Assembly (NCBI GenBank): GCA_903895695.1
Contig: CAITUY010000054.1
Coordinates: 1-64,000, forward strand
Origin: an uncultured bacterium
GTDB lineage: Bacteria > Verrucomicrobiota > Kiritimatiellia > CAIKKV01 > CAITUY01
Direction of reading: 5' to 3'
DNA: 64,000 bases
The position numbers and the translations under genes are program-made. Below, one piece after another: positions 46,901 through 53,412 of the stretch (the first letter of the stretch is position 1; each line of letters begins with the position of its first letter). A model generated the notes under the pieces. It was given only the letters and a program-made list of their open reading frames with translations. It had not been told where the DNA came from and searched no databases.

Positions 46901-47524
46901 AGCGAGCGTAAAGGCATGGGCACCATTCAGCAGGTTCGAACCCACACACACTGCGCCCTGGGGACTCCCGCCAAACTGAGCAGCAAAGGAGCCGAACTTG
47001 CTGTGGGTGGTAAACGTCGGGCCGCCTACGGGTGTGGCGAATTGCCCCGACACCGAATCTAGCCACGTGCCGTCCATGTGGTAGAGAGCCACCAACCCCG
47101 CCATGCCGGCCGTCATGCCGCCCGGCACGTTTTCCACGACGAGCGATTTATTGGACGCCTTGCCATAGAAGCGCTGCCACGTGTTGAGCCCGCCCGGCCC
47201 GCCGTCAAACACCCGGGACTGGTACACGCCGGGAGTACGATAAAGGCCACCGGTCCGCGTGAGCACCACGCTGGCATCCGGCCCAACCGCCAGGGAGGAG
47301 TACGAGGCCGCATTGGTCATGTAATCGGCGATGGTGGTCTGGTACAGGCTCTGCGCCTTCAGCTTGAGTTTTGCCACGCTGTCGGCCACCTCGATCTTGG
47401 CGGGATCCGATACCGCGTAGTTTGTCGCCGATGTGAAGTACCAGTAGTTGGTCTGGACGGCCCTGGTCAACGCGGCGGCCGCGCCAATCAGCAGGACCAG
47501 GAGTATCATTCGTCTCAGGTTCAT
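34955..47524 (-). CDS. Giant secreted repeat protein (4189 residues): LamG, Ig-like and decad repeats
   Basis: A strong ribosome binding site (gaggag) and a signal peptide (MNLRRMILLVLLIGAAAALT) mark the start. Four LamG-like domains follow (about 140-335, 495-655, 790-1000 and 1045-1240). About eleven Ig-like repeats of the Ser/Thr-rich GPI-anchored (Kre9/KNH) pattern, each starting near [AN]PNGGExW or similar, lie between about 1440 and 2530. From about 3040 to 3965 the sequence is dominated by ten-residue units of the form [LMV]-T-N-x7. The last 220 residues are an Ala/Ser-rich coiled coil. There is no sortase, PEP-CTERM or membrane anchor at the end. The protein must be exported. It probably forms a long filament or adhesin. 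The gene is 98 nt upstream of the envelope protein and the ATPase genes. Confidence 0.8.
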   Translation of the reverse strand: MNLRRMILLVLLIGAAAALTRAVQTNYWYFTSATNYAVSDPAKIEVADSVAKLKLKAQSLYQTTIADYMTNAASYSSLAVGPDASVVLTRTGGLYRTPGVYQSRVFDGGPGGLNTWQRFYGKASNKSLVVENVPGGMTAGMAGLVALYHMDGTWLDSVSGQFATPVGGPTFTTHSKFGSFAAQFGGSPQGAVCVGSNLLNGAHAFTLAFWIDLLQASAGGGVLGARATDGAKFGLYMDGGGLNLNFVMNNGGPFATASITTGSWYFVVLSWQSTDYRVQLFLNGTLAASGGTPAWSTLDCDRALQLCNADGQYVKARIDDLAIFNRVLSADEVMNIYNLASAAKFQIRSGPSSDLTGASFVGPSGAADTYFLNESTVLSTTGSIDVTHRFIQYQAYLSSDITLSATPAIEAAGFVGANGVYIDTGWGDFLTGSFVSNTVPLPSKTDTPFLGGGKTVNGGYATNSYYISRVLDGGPGVAWGTISWNNGDALPSDLPGLQGLWHVDGLWSDSSGNGYSGAGIGATFYNNAKLGSRCAAFNGTSGYAQMSSIPASLYSVEFWMLDDNMNDGLLEFVPNTTYLCIANGVVTPVGFPASQTTVYVNGKPGGALMPGWNHVALVTGQGYAGVALVLGRANGDYMQGYMDEIAVYSRQLTAADVSDHFIRSRRTMAGQTWVQVRSGPSVDSVTNNAFTGPATAPGYFTDPSGLALAGYTNRYLQYKVTFVGDGSGAPALNWLQITYNSGSAFLDDTIDEFGQGDLATGGARWYGDELSLQDYASIGPANMDRTTMPGLLALWHMDEASWAAGVADASGNGQLGGSEGGAQPATGARVGARCGSFDGVSGSDVMIPGLNILSNDFTVALWFESTTAARSGLISTYSGGAAAYYSLSLNYDGASTSAGKACFTINNGAGTTRAAVSSIATLNDGAWHHLAGVRSGRQIHIYADGNLVGSADIGVNFGNLGGASGYLACEGTLGNPYKGLLDEVAVVGRALSEAEIGGLAAAGCYTLARGTFTGAAIDGTQRSIWEQMVWGADAPYGLALASVDPAMRGLWHLDAVTNGTTVVDASGAGNDGILSATGAITTNTGRFGGGLTLAEGLGGHVTVTPGVTPLDNVPFSIEAWINAEDVLGHVIVDRDDTSTGWRIGLDGTGRPYFWLNGQTCSQSQILRSRQWTHVAATYDGTYMRLYVNGFLKNKLTYSSQTFAPAGPLCIGTDSSGTPGTGFFGRIDEVALYARTLTGEEVLDRYRAGAVTLKLQAQSWTAGGPGTFVGPDGTAGTYFTDPANSSLLAPIPLNEFFQYRAYLQSGDYRLNPRFQGIRIDTSTYPQDKPYVTPTDATRLAFPGNLISFGHTMATNADSMVTYQITGDTNDTATWYYWSGSQWADSAGLSGNANTRDIINQQIGTFFSQLYPKSGGLFKFKALLQSSGYEQTALKEVHVGYSLGRVLVTVPNGTEVGPNAWLIGVTNIIQWTSVGTVSANVRIDYSLDGGTTWATVNANAPNAANATNQYAWVTPGAGASDEQADCLVRVSDPHDPTISDVSDGPFQLVYRFRLLAPNGGEKWYIGTTNAVIWESPPSIGSLSWLWYNLNGSTQLTDFVRISGQNISNTQGATNSVYMWSIPTVNNDLLSEHARMLITIQGSQARADMSDADYVLAGIGFLAPNQATAWRRGSTHTISWLSAGAGTNGVNIDFSPDGVVWSNIAVAVTNVTGSNSYAWAVSSANPTTNAYVKITAVADPLVHNTSAPFTVADIDVKAPLSGVVWAQGVTNLITWTAGGAGNSVNLYYSSDDGVSWNSIVQGYTNVDFPATNTYAWTVPQDPTTYARVKVESALSPDLFNESARFNIAGLRVTAPNGGETWRMDATNAIDWVAAAAGGDALVEFSYDNGVTYTNLGINNLGAFTAPYVPNFPSVRCLARVTAVDVSNVTDTSDSYFTVAGIKTILPAAGAVYTMGVTSTSAIVWYSAGTLASVVNVSYAPEDGSQSQLMQTPNNEAAQNLGVNTRDWTPSMSLDPSALGHISVFASAAGGSYTGLSQRFTLRGVRITAPVAGSVWRIGFNNNITWLTAGFNAGVVADFYVSSDGGATFNPTPLIAWDTDISLKQAIWTIDPLSDPTTNAVVRMVLTNSPISFQAVSAPFVLRGIKVVNPMATNNWAIGTTNTIQFLSAAAGNLANIYYSSDGTTYDLARPIASGVFMPGGLSTSAWAIEPFRTPSTQARIKVQSTTLPDFAVSDPFTVGGITVQRPQATDIWAVGETNRIQWSAVGTLGTNRIELIMSDSSVVLLANNQTGSYYDWVVPTNAVGSNLTIRVSDVGGYFGVSQPFRIVSQPTVQIISPSPGAFWKVTSPYVIQWSKAGNMADSFDVEYSADNFATSTFPPGSPVLSNGVYSLPWTPPALSTLGPTRLRVTNTGNPLITDTSQPFYLVALLTMTTPAGGETYYALKSTEVDWNTAGAATLFDLYYSTDPARGTGSWVKAVTSAPVIGNGNASASHCFWTVPNLKSATTWLRIQDHNYTDMYPWDQPGPFADCAGSFSINYYRVVWHVYDSANTNMPTFLDQLSVTDSSGWSSNSLTANPYIVKEYPDGVFDTVWSREFFYDKIVFNWSPDDSGVPKDVPMNQSQVAPDFKVMANFAYDSTTTNYTVSSWLERAGKIVPAPSASIITIFDRNGAQIASLTNLVPDAASGIFWQKLTGLVVGQTYFARVEIQFSGVTYSSGLTFQLSVPAGADQAAQILATVGSIQTNLANLSSAQADFRATATAKLDVLTNIIGQVTSITNINSLLSTLNTQTLARLDMLTNTIGVIGPTETNLVDTVRAFREETLQRTSRILTRPTTVKLGDGFDVLYRSRAGTTAMLTVSNLTTGTSLYYPLGLPMTALAGGVYEKYLPTTIAWGVGDCLVTCTDGLGVQDSMIVKVTSFTVDDVALSLTNIGASISQMEVAVTGMSAAMSNVTLTVSDLNTNLAGLLGDVSDMYVAVSNMQATIRWTNVTDILSAVQGMSNGLSVLGTNIASVNWTNLSALSGLAPQLASVQATVSNLQSTVAPQLTYMTNLLTRVSVVTNMAGDVAYLTNVIGSITVLTNLTPQVGILTNAIAGLVGFAPQLAYITNTMGQVVGLTNLYAVLPLTNLTPQVAIMTNAIAGLSSFAPQLAYITNTMGQVVGLTNLNALMALTNLTPQVAVMTNAIAGLVSFAPQLAYITNTMGQVVGLTNLYAISVLTNLTPQIGILTNAIAGLANFAPQMAYITNTMGQVVGLTNLYASMANVTNAVWLLGSLTNLSPQVASLTNSMAGLANLPVQMSALTNVMDKVANMTNLTADVASMTNSIGQIARLTNIPDQVSYLTNVIRNMSGVTNIVDQVAAMTNSIGQIARLTNIPDQVSYLTNVIWTMSGVTNISSQVSAMTNSIAQIARLTNMPDQVSYLTNAIWAMGRVTNIADQVSAMTNSIAQIAALTNMPGQMSYLTNVIWTMGGLTNIPSQVSAMTNSIGQIARLTNMPDQVSYLTNVLWNMSGLTNMPGQMSYLTNVILTMSGVTNISSQVSAMTNSIAQVAALTNMPGQMSYLTNVIWTMSGVTNIPSQVSAMTNAIGQIAALTNIPSQVSSMTSSVAQVAALTNMPGQMSYLTNVILAMSGVTNISGQVSAMTNSIGQIVRLTNMPDQVSYLTNAIWAMSGVTNISSQMAAVTNAIWAMSGVTNISSQVSAMTNSIGQIARLTNMPDQVSYLTNAIWAMSGVTNIVDQVSSMTNSIGQITRLTNMPDQMSYLTNVIWAMSGVTNISGQVSSMTNSIGQIARLTNIADQVSYLTNVIWAMSGVTNISSQVSSMTNSIGQIARLTNIPDQVSYLTNVIGQLGNITNLAPQVDAMTNAFGNLAALTNLPAQMAYITNLSAQVSALTSSVSTLTGVTNLGARVDLILGQMTNVWTGVSYLTNSISAISGVTNIGGQVSAMTNSIGRIVQLTNMADQVSHLVNTIQWSDVATMKTAVTNLSAAFQSGNLASLQSALASYTKSSSNVMTSVQSRIGSNLDPATATTVFGRLAALADTLSAVGVSAQDAAAMARSAKSQASSAASAASSLKNESGADQMGRVLDQLGQIRDALNKTVGSVNHISDTFSTESLARTLNESIKRLEALAKLNNIPLGQPPETVEPGAFSDPKALSKLLNSIEQTKAMMEAMRLLMDEAVNKPVVTPWLEGSP
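35630..37600 (-). repeat. 60/120-nt tandem repeats coding for 20/40-residue units
   Basis: Within the giant gene, 60-nt blocks with near-identical sequence alternate in an A-B pattern, so that 120 nt code for 40 residues. A typical half repeat codes for TNISSQVSAMTNSIGQI and the other for LTNMPDQVSYLTNAIWA. The period is exact over many copies. Identity at the DNA level is high enough to allow slippage or recombination. Confidence 0.85.
37800..38310 (-). repeat. 138-nt tandem repeats coding for 46-residue units
   Basis: Three to four copies of a 138-nt unit code for LTNLTPQVAIMTNAIAGL followed by FAPQLAYITNTMGQVVGLTN and six variable residues. The same [LMV]-T-N spacing as in the 60-nt repeats is kept, with a slightly different layout. 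These lie just N-terminal to the main repeat block in the protein. Confidence 0.8.
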
Positions 47525-47937
47525 GGAAATCTCCTCGCCCCTACGACACGCCGACAGCCCCCGGCAGGCGCCCGGCCCATGCCGCCCCTGTCTCGCGCTT
47601 CATGCAATCCGTGCTCATTGTTGCCGATTGACCCCAACCGCCGCTGTCCGTAACCAGAACCATGATAACACACGGCAGGATAGCCGTTATGTCAAAGAAT
47701 TGCAAAATCTTGGCCAGCGGCGAGGCCGGCTTGGCCGGGCAGCGGCCGGGGATAGCCGAAACATCCCCGACGCAGTACGCCCGCGGGCGCCCCAGGCTGG
47801 GGGGCGGAAGAAGCCGTACCGGCGTTAACGGTGAGTGGCGCTTTCGACTGCGCAAAGGCGCCGGGTCGTGACCAGCGGAAGAACAATCGGCGCCCGCGGC
47901 GCGCCTTCGAGAGTGAGGGCGACAACCGGGCGGCCCG
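47525..47937. other. Gene-free leader region upstream of the giant gene
   Basis: No supported gene is seen in this 0.4-kb stretch. It must hold the promoter of the giant gene and the end of the lipoprotein transcript. Confidence 0.5.
47665..47695 (-). promoter_or_regulatory. Candidate promoter of the giant gene/ATPase run
   Basis: A perfect TTGACA (47695-47690, minus strand) is followed after 19 nt by TGTTAT (47670-47665). The spacer is longer than ideal and the -10 box matches at four of six positions, so the call is weak. The start codon lies about 140 nt downstream. Confidence 0.35.
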
Positions 47938-48279
47938 CTATTGCTGGAGGATTGAGCAGACGCCATCGTTGCCGTACTGGTCCCTCACGGTCACGATCTG
48001 ATTACCGGTCGCGCCATTGCGCGCGGTGTAAACGGCATTGCTGCCCGAGGCAAAAAGCGAACCCAACGACGGGACCGACAGGCTCCACTGCAAAGGCAAG
48101 GCCAGATCGCTTTGGACCTGGACGGTAATTTGCAGAACGTCATTGGACGCGCTGAGGGTCGCGCTGCTCGGGTTCACCTGAAGTCCGTTGAGCCCCTCCG
48201 CGTTGTCGCACCCCGACAGGATCACGCCAACCGTCAGCCCCAACACCATCGCCACCGCCAGCCATAGTCCCGTTTTCAT
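47938..48279 (-). CDS. Small lipoprotein with Ig-like domain
   Basis: This is a 113-residue protein. The start at 48279 follows gagagga and opens a lipoprotein signal peptide with the lipobox LSGC at about residues 20-23. The mature part (VNPSSATLSASNDVLQITVQ and on to TARNGATGNQIVTVRDQ) is beta-rich and resembles bacterial Ig-like domains. It lies 51 nt after the preceding gene and is probably co-transcribed. Its function is unknown. Confidence 0.65.
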   Translation of the reverse strand: MKTGLWLAVAMVLGLTVGVILSGCDNAEGLNGLQVNPSSATLSASNDVLQITVQVQSDLALPLQWSLSVPSLGSLFASGSNAVYTARNGATGNQIVTVRDQYGNDGVCSILQQ

Positions 48280-48330
48280 GATGGTTCCTCTCTCAAACAA
48301 GCGCATGCTGGCACAACCCCCTTGGCGGCG

Positions 48331-50559
48331 TCAATCCTGTAACCGGCTCCGGGTCGCGAGCAGTTCCTTGACGGCCCGAAATACCTGTTCGTCGCGACAC
48401 CCCGCCGCCCACACGCGCCCCTCGCCGTCCGCGACCGTGTTCTCCGTCGTTTCACGCGCACCGAACGCACGATAGGTTTCGCCCGCCGTATCCACCGCGA
48501 TCATGGCGTCCGGCGCCAGCCCGAGCGCCGCTTGCGCGGCCTCGTCGGTGCCTTCCCCGGCGGGCAGGACCCAGACGCAGATAACCGCCTCACGCCCCGC
48601 GACTCGCGGCCATAGCGGCACGGCGGCAACTTCGGCGCTTTCTTCGTGCCGGGAGGATTCGGCGAATGCCGACCCGAAATGGTACACCACGATCCGGCCC
48701 CGGAGATCCTCCGCACGCGGGGCAATCCCGCTGCCAGGCTGGCCGCGCAGCCAGCGCACGCGCAAGGGCGGCACCGGCGTCCCCCGTGGCAAGGCACGGC
48801 CTATCGGTCCCTGCCCCGCGGGTTCGGACTCGGCCACGAGGTCGGCCAATTTCAAGTCGAGTTCCGCCTGGGCGGCCGGGTCGTGGAGACGGCCGCGCCA
48901 GGCGACGAGGCCCTGGGGATCGATCACGGCCGCATCGCCTGCCCGCGCACTAAACGCATCGAACGTCGCGCTGTGCATCACCCCCGTGCCGGATACGGGT
49001 GCGTAGCGGTCGATGGCCACGACGTAGCTCACGCCTTGCCGCAAGGCGGTCACGGCCAGATCCTCAGGCAGGGCCGAGGCATCGTGCAGGCACACGACGC
49101 GCAGGCCGGCGGCGGCATAGCGCCGCTGCAGGTCCTCAAGCAAAGCCGGGGGATTGAGCGGGCGGGGACGACTCCAAAAGTAAAGCAAGGCCACATGGTG
49201 TTTGAGACTTCCGACGGTCAGCGAGGCCGCGTTCAAGGCGACGGCGTCGATGGCCGGGGCGGGATCCCCGATCCGGCTCCTGGGATCCGGCGCCGGCAAG
49301 GGTCGCCCCAGCACCAGATCGATACGCCGGAGACCGGGCCGCACTCCCGACACGCGCCGCTCGCAGAACCCTTCCGACTCCGCCACGACGCTGAGCGGCC
49401 GGTCAGGCAGCTCGACGAGCCGGTAGCGCCCGTTCAAATCCGTATGCGCCGACGCGACCGGGGTTTCGTCCGGCGTGAACGACAAGGCGGACACGAGCGC
49501 GTCCAGCGGCTGGCCGCGCTCGTCGGTCACCATGCCCTCGATCCCGACACGACCAGCCGGAAGCAGCACGATATCCGCCGACCGGAAGCGGGTGCGGCTG
49601 GCCGTGAAATCCAGTGCCGCCCGCTGGTAGCCCTCCAGGTCGGCCAGGAGCCGTACCGGCAGTCCTTCAACGAGGTTCCGCACGACGAAGGTGCCGTTGG
49701 AATCGCTCGTGGCGGCCGGCAGCACGACCTGGTAGGGCAGCGTGAGCCCGCTGGCGGCATCGACGGCTTCGGTCGTGACGCGGACGCCGGCGAGGGGCCG
49801 CCCCGATGGATCCGTCACGCGGCCGTCGGCCGTGACTGTCGGCCGCAAACGAATGACAACTCCCGTGGAGGCGGTGGTGACCGGCAGGACCTCCAGCATC
49901 GCCTCTTCGCGCGTCGGGTGCTCGGCATAGATAAACACGAAACGCCGGGTCGGGTCAGTGGATGAAATGGTTCGCCGCTGCACGGAGAACCGGCCGGCCT
50001 CATCCACCAGCGTGGGCGCCGCCGACAGCCAGTCGCCGATCAGCACGAACGACTGCGCCGCGGGCTGGCCGCCCGCGGCGAGGACTTGCCCTGAAACAGT
50101 CGCGCGCTCGGTGACGCGGTCGAGTTCGCGCAATTCGCCGCGAGCCCGTTCGGCCAGCGGCAACACGCCCGGATACTTCGTCACGAGGGTGAGCCACGCC
50201 TCGCGGCTGGCCGCCCAGTGCTCCCGGAGGCGTTCACATACCCCGATGCGCCACCAGGCACGCGCCGCCAGCACCGCATTGGTGCCGGCCCGGTCGATCG
50301 CGGAACGGTAACCCGCGAGCGCCGCGTCCATATCGGCGCCCGAGAGTTCCAACGTGTAGGCCGACGCAAACTCGGCTTCCGGGTCCGGCGCCGGCGTGGC
50401 GGAGCGACAGGACGGGACCGGAGCCCAAAATGCGAATAGGAAGAGGAACGCCGAACATCGAACGTTCAACGCCCAACGCCCAACGTCGACGATCGAAGCC
50501 CGGAATGGACCGGCACTTCGACGTTCGATGTTCGATGTTCGATGTTCGACGTTTCTCAT
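48331..50559 (-). CDS. Exported carboxypeptidase-regulatory/thioredoxin-like protein
   Basis: This is a protein of up to 742 residues. After a short N-terminal helical/TPR-like region (about 60-150) come three carboxypeptidase-regulatory-type domains (GRPLAGVRVTTEAVD, GQPLDALVSALSF, and one before them). Two thioredoxin/redoxin-like domains follow, the first with VALLYFWSRPRPLNPPALLE and the second with GRIVVYHFGSAFAESS; both lack a CxxC. The first 45 residues are encoded by 7-nt repeats, and the signal-peptide-like segment (FLFLFAFWAPVPSC) begins inside them. The true start is therefore uncertain; a TTG at codon 32 is possible. It probably acts outside the cytoplasm. Confidence 0.65.
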   Translation of the reverse strand: MRNVEHRTSNIERRSAGPFRASIVDVGRWALNVRCSAFLFLFAFWAPVPSCRSATPAPDPEAEFASAYTLELSGADMDAALAGYRSAIDRAGTNAVLAARAWWRIGVCERLREHWAASREAWLTLVTKYPGVLPLAERARGELRELDRVTERATVSGQVLAAGGQPAAQSFVLIGDWLSAAPTLVDEAGRFSVQRRTISSTDPTRRFVFIYAEHPTREEAMLEVLPVTTASTGVVIRLRPTVTADGRVTDPSGRPLAGVRVTTEAVDAASGLTLPYQVVLPAATSDSNGTFVVRNLVEGLPVRLLADLEGYQRAALDFTASRTRFRSADIVLLPAGRVGIEGMVTDERGQPLDALVSALSFTPDETPVASAHTDLNGRYRLVELPDRPLSVVAESEGFCERRVSGVRPGLRRIDLVLGRPLPAPDPRSRIGDPAPAIDAVALNAASLTVGSLKHHVALLYFWSRPRPLNPPALLEDLQRRYAAAGLRVVCLHDASALPEDLAVTALRQGVSYVVAIDRYAPVSGTGVMHSATFDAFSARAGDAAVIDPQGLVAWRGRLHDPAAQAELDLKLADLVAESEPAGQGPIGRALPRGTPVPPLRVRWLRGQPGSGIAPRAEDLRGRIVVYHFGSAFAESSRHEESAEVAAVPLWPRVAGREAVICVWVLPAGEGTDEAAQAALGLAPDAMIAVDTAGETYRAFGARETTENTVADGEGRVWAAGCRDEQVFRAVKELLATRSRLQD

Positions 50560-50582
50560 TCCTTATTCCTGAACCCTGAACC
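50452..50582. repeat. Three arrays of degenerate 7-nt repeats
   Basis: Array one (50452-50500) reads CGAACAT, CGAACGT, TCAACGC, CCAACGC, CCAACGT and so on. Array two (50517-50551) has TTCGACG and three TTCGATG followed by TTCGACG. Array three (50569-50582) has two CTGAACC. The first two are complementary in type and could pair. They overlap the 5' end of the carboxypeptidase-regulatory gene. Confidence 0.85.
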
Positions 50583-50617
50583 CCAAAACCTGACCCCTCC
50601 CCTTCCCGGGCGGGGTC

Positions 50618-51313
50618 TCAACTTGCGAACTTGTACCCCACGCCGTGCACGGTCAGGATGTGTTTCGGCGTCTTCACGTCCTTCTCGATCTTGGCGCGCA
50701 ACATGGCCACAAAGGTGTCCAGCGAGCGCTGCGTGCCGTAGTACTCCATGCCCCAGACATCCCGGAGCAGCGTTTCGCGCGACAACGACTTGCCCTCGTT
50801 CGCCAACAGGTACGCCAGCAGGTCGAATTCCGTCCGCGTCAGTGTGATTTCCTTGCCGCGCTGCGTCAGCGTCCGGGAGGGGATGTCGAGCAGGAAGTCC
50901 CCAAAACGGTATTGATCCCGACCCTCCACGCGCCGGTTGGAGCGGCCCATGATCGCCTTGATTCTGGCCAGCAACTCCTTGATGCTGAACGGCTTGGTGA
51001 CATAGTCGTCGGCGCCCATGTCAAAGCCGACGAGCTTGTCGAACTCTTCTTTGCGCGCCGTGAGCATGACCACGGGCGTGAAGATTTTTTTTTCGCGAAT
51101 GCTGCGGCACACATCGTACCCGCTTGCGCCGGGCAGCATGACATCCAGGAGAATCAGATCGGGTTTGCGCTCCAGGGCCTGCTTCAAGCCATCAGGACCT
51201 GTTGCCGCCTTGAAAACGCGGTACCCCGCCACCGTGAGGTTCTCCTCAAGGCCAAGCATCAGCGCTTCGTCGTCTTCCACAACCAGCACGCTCTTGGGTC
51301 GAGTCATAGTCAT
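50618..51313 (-). CDS. OmpR-family response regulator
   Basis: This 231-residue protein has a receiver domain with the acidic pair Glu13-Asp14-Asp15, phospho-acceptor Asp57 in LILLDVMLPG and Lys107 in VTKPFS. The C-terminal winged helix (about 133-230) has LTRTEFDLLAYLLAN and ends RAKIEKD, then HGVGYKF. It should bind DNA when phosphorylated by the adjacent kinase, 26 nt upstream. Its place after the secretion genes suggests it controls them or a surface programme; that is inferred from position. Confidence 0.9.
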   Translation of the reverse strand: MTMTRPKSVLVVEDDEALMLGLEENLTVAGYRVFKAATGPDGLKQALERKPDLILLDVMLPGASGYDVCRSIREKKIFTPVVMLTARKEEFDKLVGFDMGADDYVTKPFSIKELLARIKAIMGRSNRRVEGRDQYRFGDFLLDIPSRTLTQRGKEITLTRTEFDLLAYLLANEGKSLSRETLLRDVWGMEYYGTQRSLDTFVAMLRAKIEKDVKTPKHILTVHGVGYKFAS

Positions 51314-51339
51314 CGTTCACCTCTTGCGGCATTCCACGT

Positions 51340-53412
51340 TTACGCAGCCGGCAACACCACCCGGAAAATGCTGCCTTCCCCCTCGACGCTTTCCACCTCA
51401 ATCCGCCCGCCGTGGGCGCGGACGATATGGCGGCACAAGGCCAGGCCAAGGCCGATGCCTGAAGCATCGCTGGCTTTGGCCCGTTCACCCCGGTAGTAGG
51501 CTTGAAAGATTCGCCGAAGGTCTTCGGGCGGAATCCCGATCCCTCGGTCCTGCACCGCCAGCACGACCCCCCGACCGTCGGTCGATGCTTCCACGGAGAC
51601 CAGGACATCCTTGTGTTCGGGCGAATACTTGTCGGCGTTGTCCAGCAGGTTGGACACCACCTGCTCCATGGCGCCCGCGTCGAAACGCACGGCCGGCAGT
51701 TGCGCGGCCACGTGCAACCGCAGATGACGATCCCGGTCGACGCCCGAGGCGGCATAGGTCTCGACGGTCTCGCGGATCAGGGCGCCGAGGTCGCCTTCGG
51801 TGAGGCGGTAACGGAGAGCGCCTTGGCCGAGACGGATGAAGTACAGGGCACGCTCGGTGAGGCGGCCGAGGCGGTCGCACTCGTTGACGATGGTTGCCAG
51901 GAACCTCTGCCGTTTCCCCTCCTCTGTTATACGCCCAAGATGCAGACTCTCCGCGAGCATGCGCATGGACGACAGCGGAGTCCTCAGGTCGTGCGAGACG
52001 GCGGCGGCGAATTCGCTGCGCTGCCTGGCACTGCGAATCTCAGCCACACTGATCCGCCACAGCAGGATCCCGCCCGCCACGATGGCCAGCGCCAACACGC
52101 CGACGCCCCACGTATAGAGCTGCGTCTGGAGGCGGGCGCCGGCCTCGAAGGCGGCCTCATCGGCCGGCCGGGCGGTCAGGGCGAACGCTCCCAAGGGCGG
52201 CACAAGGCGGCACTGCGCCAGCACCAGCGACGACTCGGCGGGCGGGGGGTTGGTCACATAAGGGGAGACAACATCAAAACGGGTGGAGACGGGCGCGCTA
52301 CGACGCGCGTCCCCGTCGAGTTCGGCCTGCAGGCGGACCGCGTCGACGGCCACGGCAAGGACGGTCCCCTCGGGTCCGGGACACATGAGAAAGACCTCGT
52401 CCGGCGAGACGCCGATCCAGCGCCACGCCGGGTCGGGCGCGGCGGCCCGCCACACGGCGAGACCGGCGGCCAGGGCAGCGCGGCGCGCCTCGTCCGGCGC
52501 GCCAGCCCGGCGCCACTCGGCCAGAAGCCCGGCGGACTGGGCCCACCGCTGGGCCGTCGCGGGACCCGGGACCACGCGCAGCAGCGCCGGACCGCGGAGT
52601 GCGAGAAACTGAATCAATACGCTGCGCTGGCCGGGCGGGATCCGCGGATAGCGCGCGTTGACGCCATCAGCCAGAGCCTGGAGCTCGTCGAGAGCGCGAA
52701 CCGGTTCGCCCGCCTCGTCGAGCACATCCACGAGCGCCTGCTGTGCCGTCAGGTCCAGGTGAAACCCTTCGTCCGAGTCACACACCGGCCCCCCCACGCC
52801 CGAGCCGGCGGCGACCTGCCGCAGCTCGAACTCAGCGTCCTTGAGTCGCCCGAGCCGCCGGAGGCAGGCGCCGGCCCACAGATGCAACTCCGCCGTTGCG
52901 GCCGGCGCGAGGCCGGGCTGGGCCAACGCCTTGGCGTACTCCCTGACGGCAGCCGCATCGTTAGTCCGCGAAAAATGCAGCGAAAGGGCTTCCGCTACCG
53001 CGCTCAACCGGTAGATCGGCCGCTCCGGCCCCTCCGCTATCGCGTCGCCCGGCGTCTCGGTCACGGGCGGCGGGTAGATGACGGTGCCCGACGGACTCAC
53101 CAAGCAGACGTCACGGCACCACGGCGCCACCGCCCGAAACCCGGCGGCGGCCTGGGCCACCGCCGCCCATCGCCCGCTTTCGCCACCCCAGCTTCGCGTC
53201 ACGGATTTCCGCAATGCGTCGCAGACGCCCAGTACGTCGGCCCTGGTGGAAACGGCGGTCTGGTCCAACACCCGGGAGGCGGCATGCTCCAACTGGGTTT
53301 TGAGGATCACGCGCCAATGGGCGATCACGCGACTCGCCAAGCCCGTAAGGATGACCGCCGGACCGACGATCAGCACGAACGCCAGGATCAGGATTCTGAG
53401 TTCGCGGTTCAC
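51340..53412 (-). CDS. Sensor histidine kinase with large periplasmic domain
   Basis: This is a 690-residue protein starting at the GTG that overlaps the previous stop (GTGA). A first membrane helix lies at about 5-25 (ILILAFVLIVGPAVILTGLA), and a second near 430-455 (TWGVGVLALAIVAGGILLW). Between them is a long periplasmic region with a helical/TPR-like part. A HisKA domain follows with SHDLRTPLSSMRMLAE (His near 473). The HATPase part has NLLDNADKYSPEH, VQDRGIGIPPEDL and GIGLGLAL. No HAMP domain is evident. It is coupled to the coiled-coil/TPR gene and to the regulator. Confidence 0.85.
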   Translation of the reverse strand: MNRELRILILAFVLIVGPAVILTGLASRVIAHWRVILKTQLEHAASRVLDQTAVSTRADVLGVCDALRKSVTRSWGGESGRWAAVAQAAAGFRAVAPWCRDVCLVSPSGTVIYPPPVTETPGDAIAEGPERPIYRLSAVAEALSLHFSRTNDAAAVREYAKALAQPGLAPAATAELHLWAGACLRRLGRLKDAEFELRQVAAGSGVGGPVCDSDEGFHLDLTAQQALVDVLDEAGEPVRALDELQALADGVNARYPRIPPGQRSVLIQFLALRGPALLRVVPGPATAQRWAQSAGLLAEWRRAGAPDEARRAALAAGLAVWRAAAPDPAWRWIGVSPDEVFLMCPGPEGTVLAVAVDAVRLQAELDGDARRSAPVSTRFDVVSPYVTNPPPAESSLVLAQCRLVPPLGAFALTARPADEAAFEAGARLQTQLYTWGVGVLALAIVAGGILLWRISVAEIRSARQRSEFAAAVSHDLRTPLSSMRMLAESLHLGRITEEGKRQRFLATIVNECDRLGRLTERALYFIRLGQGALRYRLTEGDLGALIRETVETYAASGVDRDRHLRLHVAAQLPAVRFDAGAMEQVVSNLLDNADKYSPEHKDVLVSVEASTDGRGVVLAVQDRGIGIPPEDLRRIFQAYYRGERAKASDASGIGLGLALCRHIVRAHGGRIEVESVEGEGSIFRVVLPAA

